64,000 nt of DNA from contig CM036162.1 in NCBI GenBank assembly GCA_020631735.1, forward strand, positions 94,040,401 to 94,104,400. Direction: 5' to 3'. Shown piece by piece: positions 12,241 through 23,663 of the stretch. The notes beneath the pieces are model-generated. The model worked only from the letters and a program-made list of their open reading frames with translations. It had not been told where the DNA came from and did not search any database. The first letter of the stretch is position 1; each line of letters starts with the position of its first letter. Made by a program: the position numbers and the translations under genes. The DNA comes from Saccharum officinarum. Its lineage: Eukaryota > Streptophyta > Magnoliopsida > Poales > Poaceae.

Positions 12241-12510
12241 ATATACTTTTGCAACACTCAGATGAAACAATTGCAACATACGTCTGAAAAAGATGAAACA
12301 TCCGGAACATATGTTTGCAACATGGCCATTGCAACATATGCAACATCCAGATAAAACACTTGCAACATACGTCTGAAACAGATAAAACATTTTGAACAAA
12401 ATCTTGCAACATATGTGTATAGCCATTACAACATGTGCAACATGCGGAACTACTATTGCAACATCCATCTGAAACAGTTGAAACATGTGTTTTGCAACAT
12501 TAGGAAGGTT
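12240..12510. repeat. Degenerate TTGCAACAT/TGAAACA repeat block (orientation 1)
   Basis: About 270 bp made of variants of two words, TTGCAACAT(A)(C/T)GTCTG and GAAACA(T), repeated every 20-35 bp. A second block in the opposite orientation lies at 39800-40245. Blocks of this kind look like subterminal arrays of a DNA transposon; the superfamily is not determined. Confidence 0.65.
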
Positions 12511-13315
12511 GGCACCGGTCGATTCCAGGTGTCGGGTGCGAGCCGACAGCGAGTGAGGGCGCGCGAGCACCACTAGCACCAGCGGCGGCGGCGGCGCGCA
12601 AGCACCACCATCATCGGCACCACTATCACCGGCCTTGGCTTGCCCGAGCAGGCGGCACGCGCAACGGGCGGGAGTAGACTATGCGCGCGACGGGAGGGAG
12701 TGAGCGAGGCGGAGTGGGGTGGGGGCGTGTGGCACGTGACGCGGGCGGGCAAAGGCGCGCGACACGCAACGCAGGTGAGCAGGGCGGATGGGTCGGTCCG
12801 TCCATCCAGACAGACGCCCGTGGCGTATTATTATCGCTAACTTATTACCAAGAAAAGAATTGGATGGCAGTGCTTGTGCAGCTTTCTGCTTCGGCTGCGT
12901 TTATACGCTCTGCAACGGAAGGCGGCAAGGTCGAATTGTTTATTATTTAATATTTTTTTGACAAATATTCACATTCATATCTCTGAGGGACTTATTTCTG
13001 TCTTCAAACCCCCCGGAATCGTCACCATAAGCCCTGGTGCCGAGATTCAAGAGCAGTGGTGGTGTGACGGATGTGGCACTGACGTGGCCGAATCTTGCGT
13101 TAGAACGTATTACGTCCATTTCGGTGCCATAGATTTTGACGCCAGGTGCGCATAAGACAAGGAAAACAATGCAGCGGCCGCCTGCATGCACAAACAACGC
13201 AGTCATAAAGCCTAGTACATCTACTCTAGGATACATGCTATGCTACTCAGGTAGCTAATTTAGGGACAGCTATAGATTAACCAAAAACAGTTCCAATCTA
13301 TGAAATGTTACCTAA
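12511..13315. other. GC-rich flank of repeat, no gene
   Basis: 12511-12840 is GC-rich low-complexity (GGCGGCGGCGG, ACCACCATCATC) and probably belongs to the same transposon as the repeat block. 12850-13312 is unremarkable. Confidence 0.5.
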
Positions 13316-16024
13316 GGACAGTCCCAATGCAGACTCCACCCATAGAGTCCATAGCTCGAAGACTCTACAACAAGAAACCATCCTCCCCAATGCAAAGTTT
13401 GTTACACTGGTTTCTTGAGATGAAGACATTTATTATGTGACAAAACTAAATCCGATCAGCTGTGGCATATTGCCATGTGATCCCCTCTTCACCTCAAATA
13501 CTATGCAACACATATACCACATAATACTGCACTTGAAATATGACAAGACAGTGTATCGATCACCAGAATCATATTGCAATATCGATACATATAAAAATCC
13601 CAGTGATAGATAAGAACGGAAGGATATGCAACAACCATAGGAGTATCAGGTTACTTGATACGACTGCCGTCCATTACAATACGGACAGAAATATAGATAG
13701 CAAAATTAAAATAATACGATAATAGTATTTAGATAATCTCTAGGAGTGGTTCCAGTAGTCAAGAAACATTCCAGCAGCATCCAGGTAGAAGCCAGCGACC
13801 TTCCAGATAGACGCCATCAACACTTCAATGTCTTGATCACCAACCTGTAAGATAAGATCAACTATTAGATAAACAACTTTAATGTAAGGAAAAGAGATGG
13901 AGAGTATATAAAATATAAACAGACTAGTATATAATATATAAACTCATTTCTACCTATTATCGTGGTTGCTGAATTTCAGCCATCTTTTCTCTGTCTTCCT
14001 TGCTCTTCGTGGTTGCTTCAATGAACTTCTCAAACTGTCCACTAAAATGAGCCAAAGCATCAGATGCTTTGCCATTTTTTTCTTTTTTTACTTTCTTATG
14101 TCCCGGAGGCCGCTTTTCTCCATCTAATTCCAAATTCACCAAATGAGCTCCATTAGCCTTCGCATTCTTTTCCTGTTCCTTCTTTAACCTAGCAAGATAC
14201 GCTGTCCACTTCTGTTGACCACGTAGTACCTTCCACATATGCTTCAGATGGAAGGCCTTACCATCATTTTGGCCGGCCCACTGCTCTAATGCTTTATCAG
14301 TCAATTGATCATCACTCATTCCACTTTGCCACACTCTACTGGCATTAACCCAAACTCCATGAAAATCCGTTAATGGCTTCTTAGAACGATCCCAACGTAT
14401 TTTCAGTTGGTTTTTGTTCCTCTTACGTCCTCTTTCTGCGGTCTTGTTGTATTCGTTGGTAACATCTTGCCAATAAGCATCTGACTTCTTGTCATTTCCA
14501 TCTACTGGGTCCTTCGAACAACGCAACCAAGCAGAGGCCTACAGAAACAACAAAACAGATCATAATTTAAAAAAAGGCAATTGTTAATCTTCAAGTGTGA
14601 ATGGAGATAGCTTGGTTTTAACCCACCAATCTTATGTCATCAGGGACCTTCCAATTCAGACGCTTCTCGGTTCTAGAATCATCATCGACGTTAATTGTTT
14701 CATCTTCTTGCACATCTAAATCATCACCTTGTTCATGAGTTTGCTCTGGTGGAGAGGGAGTTCTTGTACCACCTAGGTCAATTGGTGAAGACTGACTCAT
14801 TCCAGCACCAACAAAGTGAAAATTTTCATTTCCATTTGGATGGTTAGCAAATGTGTTGGACTCTAGAAAATTTGAGAACCCTCCTAGTGGGTATAACCTG
14901 CAACAGTATGTTCAGAGATTAGTAAGTGTTCAGAGATTAGATATCAGTCTTGCAATATACTCCTATCACAAGTGCTATCAGTCTGCAATGAATCCCTTCT
15001 ATTAAAAGTAAACAAACATATGATCCCAGAACACAAGTATTATGTCCATTCCGATGCTTTTCCTTTTAATACTATAGCAAGACTGATAGCAAGTATTATG
15101 TTTACTTTTAATACTTCCGATGCCACCATCTAGTTAACCATATCTTAGAGATTCATCTAGTTAACAAAAGAAGTTGTGCCACCATCTAGTTAACAAAAAC
15201 AATCTGTAATCAATAGAACCATAGCTCTGACGACTTACCCTTCGCTAGGAGATGACATTGGCCACCATCCACCAAAGGGAGAACCACTGACTGGAGTACT
15301 GACAGGAACGGCAACACCCCCAGGAACGGCAACACCCGGTCTTGCAACGCCGCCAGTGGCATGGCTCCGAGTTGCAGAACCACCAGCAACCGGAACAGAG
15401 GGAGATCGGGTTCCACGGCCACTACTACCTCGCCGGGAATTGGACTTCGTTAGTTTCTTCATCCTGAATCGAGATTTGGGAATGGATTTGGCTGGGGAAT
15501 TGGACTTCACTGCTGCGAGGAGAGGGATGCTAGGTCATGCAACTGGGCGAGGGATACCTACCGGTGTGGTGTGGAGTTTGGGGGCGCTCGATTTGTCTTC
15601 CCTTGAGCTCGCGGGATGGAGATTTGGCGCGGAAGATGGTGGGCGGCGATGGCGATTTGGCGTGGAAGATGGTGGGCGGCGATGGCGATGGCGATGGCGA
15701 TGGCGCAGAAGATGCAACTGGAGGAGCTCGCGCGCAGGAGAGGCCTTGGTGCGCGCGGGAGAGGCCTTGGCGCGCGGGAGGACTGTGGCGGCGGTGGCAT
15801 GCACGTACGGGATCTGAGGACTCGATCCTCCTCCCCCCATCGCGAGGTCGAAGCGGAGTCCACCGCCTCGATGCGGACGACGACTCGGAGTCGAAATTAG
15901 ACTTCGTTTCTTGTTTTTTTACTCTCTTTCCTCATTAAATTGCTTGCCATGTCAGCAAAATGTCTATGTGGCACTGTAATTAATTAGGATAGACTCCATG
16001 GTGGAGTCTGCATTGGGACTGCCC
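13316..16024. mobile_element. PIF/Harbinger element, ORF1 only, TSD TAA
   Basis: A 2,709-bp element. Left end GGACAGTCCCAATGCAGACT and right end (inverted) GGGCAGTCCCAATGCAGACT match at 19 of 20 positions, extending into CCACC. Both sides carry TAA (13313-13315, 16025-16027), the target duplication expected for PIF/Harbinger. It carries a spliced minus-strand ORF1 but no DDE transposase ORF2, so it is non-autonomous. At 15621-15686 a 33-bp unit (GATTTGGCGNGGAAGATGG...) is doubled and runs into a GCGATG microsatellite. Confidence 0.88.
13957..15462 (-). CDS. Myb/SANT-like ORF1 protein of PIF/Harbinger element
   Basis: Three exons on the minus strand (15462-15239, 14897-14627, 14538-13957) join in frame into 358 residues. 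The first in-frame ATG is at 15462; the open frame extends further to an upstream stop without another ATG. The N-terminus is Ser/Pro/Gly-rich. A trihelix/SANT-like DNA-binding region follows around LNWKVPDDIRL and WLRCSKDPVDGNDKKSDAYW, with the paired Trp spacing of this fold (WQDVTNEYN, IRWDRSKKPL). The C-terminal half is Lys/Glu-rich and probably coiled coil (WTAYLARLKKEQEKNAKANG), as in the NAM-associated C-terminal region. Plant databases often label such proteins glutathione S-transferase T3-like. Family knowledge: ORF1 works with the transposase to bind element ends. No internal stops, which suggests it is young or maintained. Confidence 0.8.
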
Positions 16025-16559
16025 TAAACGGTCTAGCTCCATGAAATCCCAAGCTCCTCAAGCGGTGGTCCACCAAACTCAAATTGCTTAAGTTAGAATA
16101 AATTATCCACCACTGCTACTAATTACACATCCCCATCTCACGTACCGTTTCTTTTCTTTTCTTTTCCTTCTTTCCTGAGCTTTTGGGCGGCGCCTTCCCG
16201 AGTCCGACCTTGCGCCATGGCCACACCCGGCCATCATGGCCACACCCTGCTGCCAGCATGGCTCCGCCCTGGCGAGGCCGTGCCCGCCCGCCCGGACGAC
16301 CCCAGCCGCCTCCGGCCGACCCTAGCACAAATATGCATAGAGCTAGCTCCCAAGTCAGGTGCCTAGAGGCGTTATATAGATAGTTATAACATCCAAAAGC
16401 ATCAATCTAGCCCAGCACCAACTTTTGTAATAAAAGCTTTTACGAGCTTTCCATGAACTTCTCTTGTTATTTATCAAAAAAAAAAGTGAAAACAAAAGAA
16501 TCCAACTACTTGTGCTAGGCAAACCACGCCTTTCCATGAACTTTCTCTTTTCTTCTGAT
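16025..16559. other. Gap between two transposons, no gene
   Basis: About 530 bp of mixed composition, with a GC-rich patch at 16180-16325. I looked here for the missing 3' exons of the OSCP fragment and found none. Confidence 0.55.
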
Positions 16560-16666
16560 AGCACACAGAAACTATTCACAAGTCTAACAAGGGCTACCCC
16601 TCCGATCACAAGGGCTACCGTTGTCATGATCTCAAGTCTAACAAAATTATCACGTCCCGGCATGTC

Positions 16667-18885
16667 GTGTTCGACGAGCTCACATTTCCTTATGCCGCTC
16701 GTACTAGCACCCCTGCCTCTTCGTATTCGTTTTTGGATGACTTTGCAGATGATGATACGGTGCTCTCTGGTGCTCCTGCGCCTCTGCCCGGCGTGCTCGG
16801 CTCACTGCCGGCAGGAGGACCTGCCCCATCGCCCGGCACACCTCGATCCACAGCGCCGCACGGGCCTGCCCCGTCGCCTGCCGCGACCGAACCGGCGCCA
16901 TCCTCGTCACAAGCTGCTGCAAGGGTGCCAGCGTCGCTGACCGGGCCAGCCCCGATGCACGGCGCGCCCGGTTCGACGTCAACGTCGCACGCCACATGCG
17001 GCCCCTCCACGCACGGTGCCATGTGCGGCCCCTCCACGCACGGCGCTGCTGGTGCAGGCACCTCTTCATCGGCGCTGAACGACTACAGCACCAGGCCGCC
17101 TATAACAGCGGTCTATACTCACCGTCCACGTCCTGTGGAACTCTCCATCGAACAGCGCGATCCCGCGCCGGCACCACCTGCTCCTCAGCAGGCCTCTCGT
17201 GCATCTGCTCCTGTGTCGATTCCCGCCACTCAGCGGTCTTCAGAAGCTCAGAAAGTACCCATTCCACCTATCTTCAATGACCATCCAATGGTTACTCGGG
17301 CCAAGAGTGGGTTCCGCACTCCAGCCACTTTTCAGGTTGCCGGACCATCGCCCATTCCAACATCCTACAAGCAAGCTCTTGCTGATCCTAATTGGAAGAA
17401 TGCAATGGTTGAAGAGTTCAATGCTCTCACTGCTAACAGGACTTGGGATTTAGTGCCTGCCCCACCCAATGCCAACATTGTTACTGGGAAGTGGATTTAT
17501 CGCCAAAAGCTTAAGTCTCATGGGTCACTGGATCGTTATAAAGCCCGTTGGGTGCTTCGTGGTTTCTCTCAGCAACCAGGTGTCGATTTTGAGGAGACCT
17601 TTAGTCCGGTGGTGAAACCTGCTACGATTCGCACTGTTCTTTCTCTGGCAATCAGTAGCAACTGGTCTATTCGTCAGCTGGATGTGAAGAATGCCTTCTT
17701 AAATGGTACTCTGGAGGAGATAGTTTACTCTCAACAGCCATCCGGGTTCATTGATCCAGCCTTTCCACAACATGTTTGCAAGTTGAACAAGTCACTGTAT
17801 GGACTTAAACAAGCCCCACGCGCTTGGTATACTCGCTTCCAGTCTTTCATACTCTCTACTGGATTTTGCAGTTCCAGATGTGACACCTCCTTGTTCATCC
17901 GCAAGTCTGGCAATGACATTGCGTACTTGCTATTGTATGTGGACGACATCATTCTGACGGCCTCCTCCTCGGCACTGCTTCAGCAGATCATTGCCTCCCT
18001 TCAACAGGAATTTGCTATGTCTGATCTTGGTGAACTTCAATATTTACTTGGCGTCACTGCATCTCGGAATACCTCTAGTTTGCTGTTGACTCAAGATAAG
18101 TATGCCTTGGAGCTTCTTACCCGTGCCAAGATGCAGCACTGCAACCCCTGTGCCACTCCCATTGAAGTGAGCCCCAAGCTACCTGCAGAGGCGGGTCCTC
18201 CAGTCGCCGACGCCTCCCTCTATCGCAGTCTAGCTGGTGGTCTTCAGTACCTTACTCTTACACGGCCTGACATCGCTCACGCCGTCCAACAGATTTGCCT
18301 GCATATGCATGATCCGAGGGAGGAACACTTCTCTCTTCTGAAGCGCATTCTTCGCTACATCAAAGGCACTATCAAGTATGGTCTTCAGATCACTCGCAGC
18401 TCCTCTCATGATCTGCTCCTTTACTCCGATGCGGACTGAACGGCTGCCCCGATACTAGGTGCTCTACCTCCGGCTTCTGTGCCTTTATTGGCGATAATCT
18501 GGTGTCCTGGTCTTCCAAACGGCAACAGACAGTCTCTCGTTCGAGCGCTGAAGCTGAATATCGCGGCGTTGCTAATGCTGTGGCTGAAGCATGTTGGCTC
18601 CGCCAGCTTCTTGCTGAACTTCATCGCCCGTTGTCTAAGGCTACGGTGGTTTACTGCGACAACATTAGTGTTGTATACCTCTCCACCAACCCGGTTCAAC
18701 ATCAGCGCACCAAGCACGTGGAAATTGATTTGCACTTTGTGCGTGATCGTGTCGCTCTCGGGGAAGTTCATGTTCTACATGTTCCAACAACACTTCAATA
18801 TGCGGACATCTTCACCAAAGGACTGCCTACTGCTGTCTTCCTGTCCTTCCGATCCAGCCTCAACGTCCAATCATCTCCCGGTTGA
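16667..18885 (+). pseudogene. Copia pol fragment: integrase C-term, RT, RNase H (frameshifted)
   Basis: The open frame to 18439 encodes a Pro/Ala/Ser-rich linker, then the copia RT with KWIYRQKLKSHG, RQLDVKNAFLNG and the active-site YVDDIILTA. At about 18437 a one-base loss in the SDAD region creates a TGA. The frame shifts and RNase H continues to 18885 (VSWSSKRQQTVSRSSAEAEY, then KHVEIDLHFVRD and TKGLP). The break lies just before the RNase H core, so the element cannot make a full polyprotein. Inactive remnant. Confidence 0.85.
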
Positions 18886-18898
18886 TACTGCGGGGGGC

Positions 18899-19099
18899 TG
18901 TTAGAATATTGTTACATATGTATGGTAGGCTTGTATAGTTACGGTTGTTATGGTTACACATGTATGGTAGGCCTGTATAGTAGGCTATTATTGGTGTCTA
19001 TCACCTCCTGTAATTCAGCCCATTGGCTTATATATAATGGCGCCCCTGGCTGTTGCCCAGTGTGGCCTTTGCCCCCAATCTGATCTTCCCACTCTAACA
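18899..19099 (+). repeat. Copia 3' LTR (201 bp)
   Basis: Begins TGTTAGAATATTG and ends CACTCTAACA, so the ends are inverted TGTTAGA/TCTAACA. It contains a TATATAATGG promoter-like motif near 19030. No 5' partner is present in the window. Confidence 0.85.
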
Positions 19100-19219
19100 G
19101 TAAGGCATGTACACCTTATCAGATTTTTTTTCCTGGAGTGTATCAAAGCGATTAACTTGTTACACGAAACTGTATCTTAACTTAATTAGGCACACAAAAA
19201 TGAGTAGACAGGCACATAC

Positions 19220-20078
19220 CCAAGAAATTCTTTGTAACATCTGAAAACCCAGCGTCAGCAAATATTTCAGTTATAACCCTCACCCTGGTCTCTTTTGGAA
19301 CTGACAAGTCCTTTATGAATTGAGAAAACAACGGGCTCTTCTTGGATGCCTCTACAACAATTTTTATCTCAGACTCAACTTTGTCCAATGAGTTAGCTTT
19401 AGCTGCTGTGAGGAACAGTGCACTGGCATAGCTGCCTGTGCCACCATACAGAGCTTCTGGGACCTAAAGACATAAATGGGACAGACAATAAGATTACCAG
19501 TGACATGCACAGAGAAATGAAGCACATCTTGAGCTTCCAAGAACTAACTTAAAGGAGAATCTTTCATCATGCAATCGGCATAAAACTACACAGATATATT
19601 ACGGAAAACCAAGAAATGTACCCAAACAAGACAAAGCATCTTGTTGTCCTATAGTTTCTGTACCAAACAATACAGCTAAGCTCGACATGAAGAAACTTTG
19701 TTTGTCCAAAGCAGCAAAAAAAAGTAAATTGCATCCAGTAATACACCGTCTGTGTATTGACTTAAATCAGTGATTGATGTGGACAAAATAATGTTCACTA
19801 TAACATCCAAATGGTATCCAACCCCTATTACGGCGTAGGTTTCCTAACAATAGGAAATAGGTAGGATATAATAGAGAAATGTGCATTAACTTATGGGCTG
19901 CTAATTATACATATGCAGTGACAAGAGTAGCCTATCACCGGTTCAACGCTACCGGACATAGAGTAGAACAGCATTCGTATCCCATTTTACAACTACATTC
20001 GCTCATCACGGAAAATGCAAGTACCTTGATCTCCTTCCCGGTGGGCTTGGCCGGCTGCGACGCGAAGCCCCTCGAAAC
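19220..20078 (-). pseudogene. Mitochondrial ATP synthase subunit O (OSCP), partial gene
   Basis: Two exons are clear on the minus strand. 20078-20025 encodes VSRGFASQPAKPTGKEIK, the end of the presequence and start of mature OSCP. 19463-19220 encodes 81 residues from VPEALYGGTGSYAS through SLDKVESEIKIVVEASKKSP to DVTKNFL. Both have GT/AG borders. Family knowledge: OSCP joins the F1 head to the peripheral stalk of mitochondrial ATP synthase, about 240-250 residues in plants. Missing here are the first exon with its ATG (no suitable ATG in the 20085-20620 upstream stretch) and the C-terminal half. Immediately downstream lies the copia LTR. It may be a partial duplicate or a gene broken by deletion and copia insertion; the exons themselves carry no stops. 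Confidence 0.75.
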
Positions 20079-20084
20079 CTGCAT

Positions 20085-20620
20085 CAGAACGAACACGTCA
20101 GTCCCAACAAAAATGGATAGAAAAAACACAAGGATGACTTAAAAATTCCCCTGCAAAAGACCCTAAAACTTCAGGAGATCTATCCGACTATCCCAGATCG
20201 GATACAGGGCTGGCGCACGTACATGGCCACCACCTCGGTGCCGCGCTTCGTGGGCAGCCGCCGCGCCTCCACGCCTCGGCCCCGCGACACTGGCACCCCG
20301 CTGAGCTCCACCACCTCCGAGTCCGTCACCGCCGCGCACTCTCGCCGTCCCACAGCCGCAGCGCCACTCACCGTTCCGCCGCTGCGGCGCGCCCCCGCGT
20401 CCCGCCGCAACGCCCCACACGCGTCGCTGGGCCTCAGGAAACAGAGAAACGCAGAGCTTCAAATCGGTGGGCAAGGAGGACGACAGCGACGAACTCACGT
20501 ACCTCCAGAGATCCAGCAATAGCAGATGAGAGCGAGCAATCCGAGACAATCGCCGGTCGCCGGGCGAGAGGGAGGCGATGCGGAGAGACAGGGAGGGCGC
20601 GGAGCACGTCGGCCGCCGGT
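20085..20620 (-). other. GC-rich upstream stretch of the OSCP fragment
   Basis: Minus-strand reading looks like a leader region, including a splice-donor-like CTGGAG|GTACGTGAG near 20490, and open frames rich in Arg and Gly. None has an ATG linked to the OSCP frame. It could be a 5' UTR plus lost exon 1, or unrelated sequence. Confidence 0.35.
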
Positions 20621-21958
20621 TGGCCTGGTAATGGGTGAAAACCCACCCCGTACCCGACCCATCCCATAACAAATTAACTCTTTTCTTCCGTCCACCGCAT
20701 CCCATATTTTTATAGTTTCAACCCAACCCATTCCAACCAATAAACTAATTAAACTCATGAGTTTGCTATAAAAATCTATGGATTTACATAAAAATGTATA
20801 TATATGCTTGGATAAGACATATGAGCCCTACATCAAAGCCGGACTCTAGAAATAAAAGCTTGCATTCACATTATAAAATTTTATCGAAATTATCTAGAAT
20901 TTGTTGCAGATGATTTAATGTAACAAGCGACTACTTTACGCCAATTGGCACTGCCAGATCAATATGTGGGCCCCGCATCAAAGCCGGACCCTAGAAATAA
21001 AAGCTCGCGTTCACATTATAAAATTTTATCGAAATTGACTAGAATTTGTTGCTGATAATTTAATGTAACAAGCAACTACTTTATGCCAGTTGGCATTGCC
21101 AGATCAATATGTGGGCCCCACCTCGAAGCCGGACCCTAGAAATAAAAGCTCGCGTTCATATTATAAAATTTTGTCGAAATTGACTAAAATGTGTTGCAGA
21201 TGATTTAATGTAACAAGCGACTACTTTATGCCAATTAGCACTGCCAGATCAATATATGGGCCCCACATCAAAGCCGGACCCTAGAAATAAAAGCTCGCGT
21301 TCATATTATAAAATTTTATCGAAATTGACTAGAATTTGTTACTGATAATTTAATGTAACAAGCAGCTACTTTATGCTAGTTGGCATTGCCAGATCAATAT
21401 GTGGGCCCCACCTCGAAGCCGGACCCTAGAAATAAAAGCTCGCGTTCACATTATAAAATTTTGTCGAAAATGACTAAAATTTGTTGCAGATGATTTAATG
21501 TAACAAGCAGCTATTTCATGCCAGTTGGCACTGCCAGATAAATATGTGGGCCCCACCTCGAAGCCGGACCCTAGAAATAAAAGCTCGTGTTCACATTATA
21601 AAATTTTGTCGAAATTAACCAAAATAAATTAAGCTAGATTCAAAATGTCATGAGGCTAATCCGTGCCAATTAGCATAGCAAAATATGCATGTGGCCCTAC
21701 ATCAAAAGCTAAACAAATTACAAATCAATATATATGTATACTATGATATATTAAAAATTCAATATCAATCCATGGGCTCAACCCATTCAAACCCAAAAAA
21801 AAAACAACCCAATTCCCACCCATCCAACCCAGTTTTCTATTAAACCCAATCCAATCCAACCCGCTAAATAAATCAACCCATTCTCACTCATCCAGAGTGC
21901 ACCCATTTGAAAACTCAACCTATTAAACCCATTTGAATCCAACCCATTAGCAGGCCTA
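20621..21958. mobile_element. TIR element carrying a 145-bp tandem array, 9-bp TSD
   Basis: Left end TGGCCTGGTAATGGGT and inverted right end TAGGCCTGCTAATGGGT differ by one substitution and one indel. Flanks are GCCGCCGGT on both sides (20612-20620, 21959-21967), a 9-bp target duplication. The ends are rich in AACCCATT/AATGGGTT words (subterminal repeats). No coding frame. The 9-bp duplication points to a Mutator-like element; hAT (8 bp) is the alternative. Confidence 0.75.
20815..21716. repeat. 145-bp tandem repeat, about six copies
   Basis: The anchor word CAAAGCCGG/CGAAGCCGG recurs at 20834, 20979, 21124, 21269, 21414 and 21559, exactly 145 bp apart, with a decayed seventh at 21703. Each unit contains CTAGAAATAAAAGCT, ATTATAAAATTTT, TTTAATGTAACAAGC and TGCCAGAT(C/A)AATATGTGGG. 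Odd copies read GCAGATGATTT, even copies GCTGATAATTT or ACTGATAATTT, so copies alternate as a 290-bp dimer. Confidence 0.92.
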
Positions 21959-21967
21959 GCCGCCGGT

Positions 21968-23398
21968 ACGAACACATTTCCCCTCTCGCCAGGAAGATGG
22001 GGAAATGGAACCGCCACAAACTGACAAGAGGGCCCTACACGTCAGTGATGCAAAGCAACCAGCACGGATCAGAACATATCAGACGCTCCATTCTTCATCC
22101 AGTGGCCACAAAATTCATGTGCCAACAATCAACAAAAACACACGTGTCATATAGCAATTCTCTTTTTTTTACTATTATTATCCGAACAGCCGATGTAACG
22201 CCTAACGTGAGACACCCAACCTGAACCCCAGATCAAACTTAAGTGACGGAGGGTCGTATTGAACTGCAACACCCGAGGGCGCTTAATTACCCGCGGTCTG
22301 CCAAACTTGATGTCTGCTTCGACCGTCCTGATCTACTCCTGCGGTGCCGCGGTGGCAAGCGGCTGGCTACTGCTTCATTGCTTGCCTGCGGTGGCCATTA
22401 TGGACGGATTATTGAATGGATTATCAGTTGCAAGAAAGGATGTGATCGACGATGGGATGCTATCTTGCATGGCAGGTGATCAGTGAAGATTAACGGAGCA
22501 ACCAATCGAAGGATCGGAGCAGGCCAGCTACTGCGTGGTGGCTGGCTGGCTGCTGGAAGACTCTGGCTAGAAGACGGAGAGGGGTAAGCATGTGAAGGAA
22601 AAAGAATGAGAGCAAGGTTTTTGCAAAATACAAACATAAACAAAGGGGTCCTATGAATCACTTTAAAAGTATAGCGACCTAAAAATGCACTTTAAAAGTT
22701 GATGAAACCTAGATGACATCTTCTTGAAAGTTAGGATGTGTCTACAGCAACTACACGTTTTACCAGCGCTGAGCACCCGATTTGTTGCATTGTTTTTCTT
22801 CCTCCTCCGCTGCAACCCCTACCGCGCCCACGATAGCCTCCCTCTTCCCCTCCCTCCTCCCGCCGCCGCTTTCTTCTCCAACTCCGGCGAACGACTGCGA
22901 CTCCCCTGCCCTAACCTGGCCCGGCCGCCTCGCTGCCAGGGCCCCAAACCGTCCGGTCTCCGTCCCCACCGCCTAGCCTGCCTACCTCTCCCAAACCCCT
23001 CTCTTCTAAGCCCGCCGGAGTTAGGGAAGAAGGGGGTGGCCAGAACCCTAGCCGTAGCACCAGAGTTGAAGAAGAAAACGATGGACGCGGGCACGGTCGG
23101 GCGTGCAGGCACGGGTTGAGCACGGGTGGAAATCGAGTGCCGGAGAGGGAGCAAAACACTTGTCTGCTATTTAGCGATTCTCAAAAGTTAATGGACCTAT
23201 GGTGCATTTTACTCGTACTTAAAATAGAAGACCAGAACGTGTATTTTGGCATTCATGGAGCAGCAGTCAAGAAGAAGCACAAGGAAAATTATTTGCTTTG
23301 ATAATTCTAGCATCCATTGGCACGTCTCAAGCAAATTTGTACCTTTATTAACCTGTAAGTTTGATGGCCAATTGGCCATCCCCCTCGACCCGTAGTAA
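21968..23398. other. Intergenic, no gene recognised
   Basis: No recognisable gene. 22780-23110 is a GC/CT-rich patch flanked by AT-rich DNA in which faint inverted words occur (TAAAAATGCACTTTAAAAGTT near 22680; AATGCACCATAGGTCCATTA inverted near 23200), perhaps a gene-fragment-carrying TIR element. Evidence is weak. Confidence 0.45.
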
Positions 23399-23663
23399 GG
23401 CCTCGTTTAGTTCAGTGAATTGGGGAGAAAAACACTGTATCAGAATTCCTGTAGCATTTCGTTTGTATTTGGTAAAAATTATCCAAATTTTGACTAACTA
23501 GGCTTAAAATGTTCGTCTCGCAAAGTACAACAAAACTATGCAATTAGTTTTTGATTTCATCAACATTTAGTACTCCATGCATTTGCCGACATTTTGATGG
23601 GACATGGAATCTTCTTTTTGCATAGTGGAATTTGGGGGAGAATTGGGGGAACTAAACGAGGGG
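23399..23663. mobile_element. Tourist-like MITE, TSD TAA
   Basis: A 265-bp element, ends GGCCTCGTTTAGTTC and GAACTAAACGAGGG (inverted), flanked by TAA at 23396-23398 and 23664-23666. Core includes TTCGTCTCGCAAAGTACAAC. Confidence 0.75.

Larger units (their letters stand above)
16560..19099 (+). mobile_element. Ty1/copia retrotransposon, 5'-truncated, with 3' LTR
   Basis: Sequence begins within the integrase C-terminal part (YPSDHKGYRCHD region near 16600) and runs through reverse transcriptase and RNase H to a 201-bp 3' LTR. Gag, protease, most of integrase and the 5' LTR are absent. A polypurine tract (GCGGGGGGC) directly precedes the LTR at 18899. Confidence 0.88.

Noticed and set aside
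20223..20522. 99-codon plus-strand ATG frame (MATTSVPRFVGS...)
   Set aside because: Lies opposite the OSCP upstream region; Arg/Pro/Thr-rich with no similarity I recognise and no splice partner.
20815..21716. CRISPR-like array
   Set aside because: Repeats are contiguous 145-bp units without unique spacers, in a plant genome.
22724..23119. 131-codon plus-strand frame
   Set aside because: Pro/Leu/Arg-rich translation of a CT-rich patch; antisense frames equally long; no domain.
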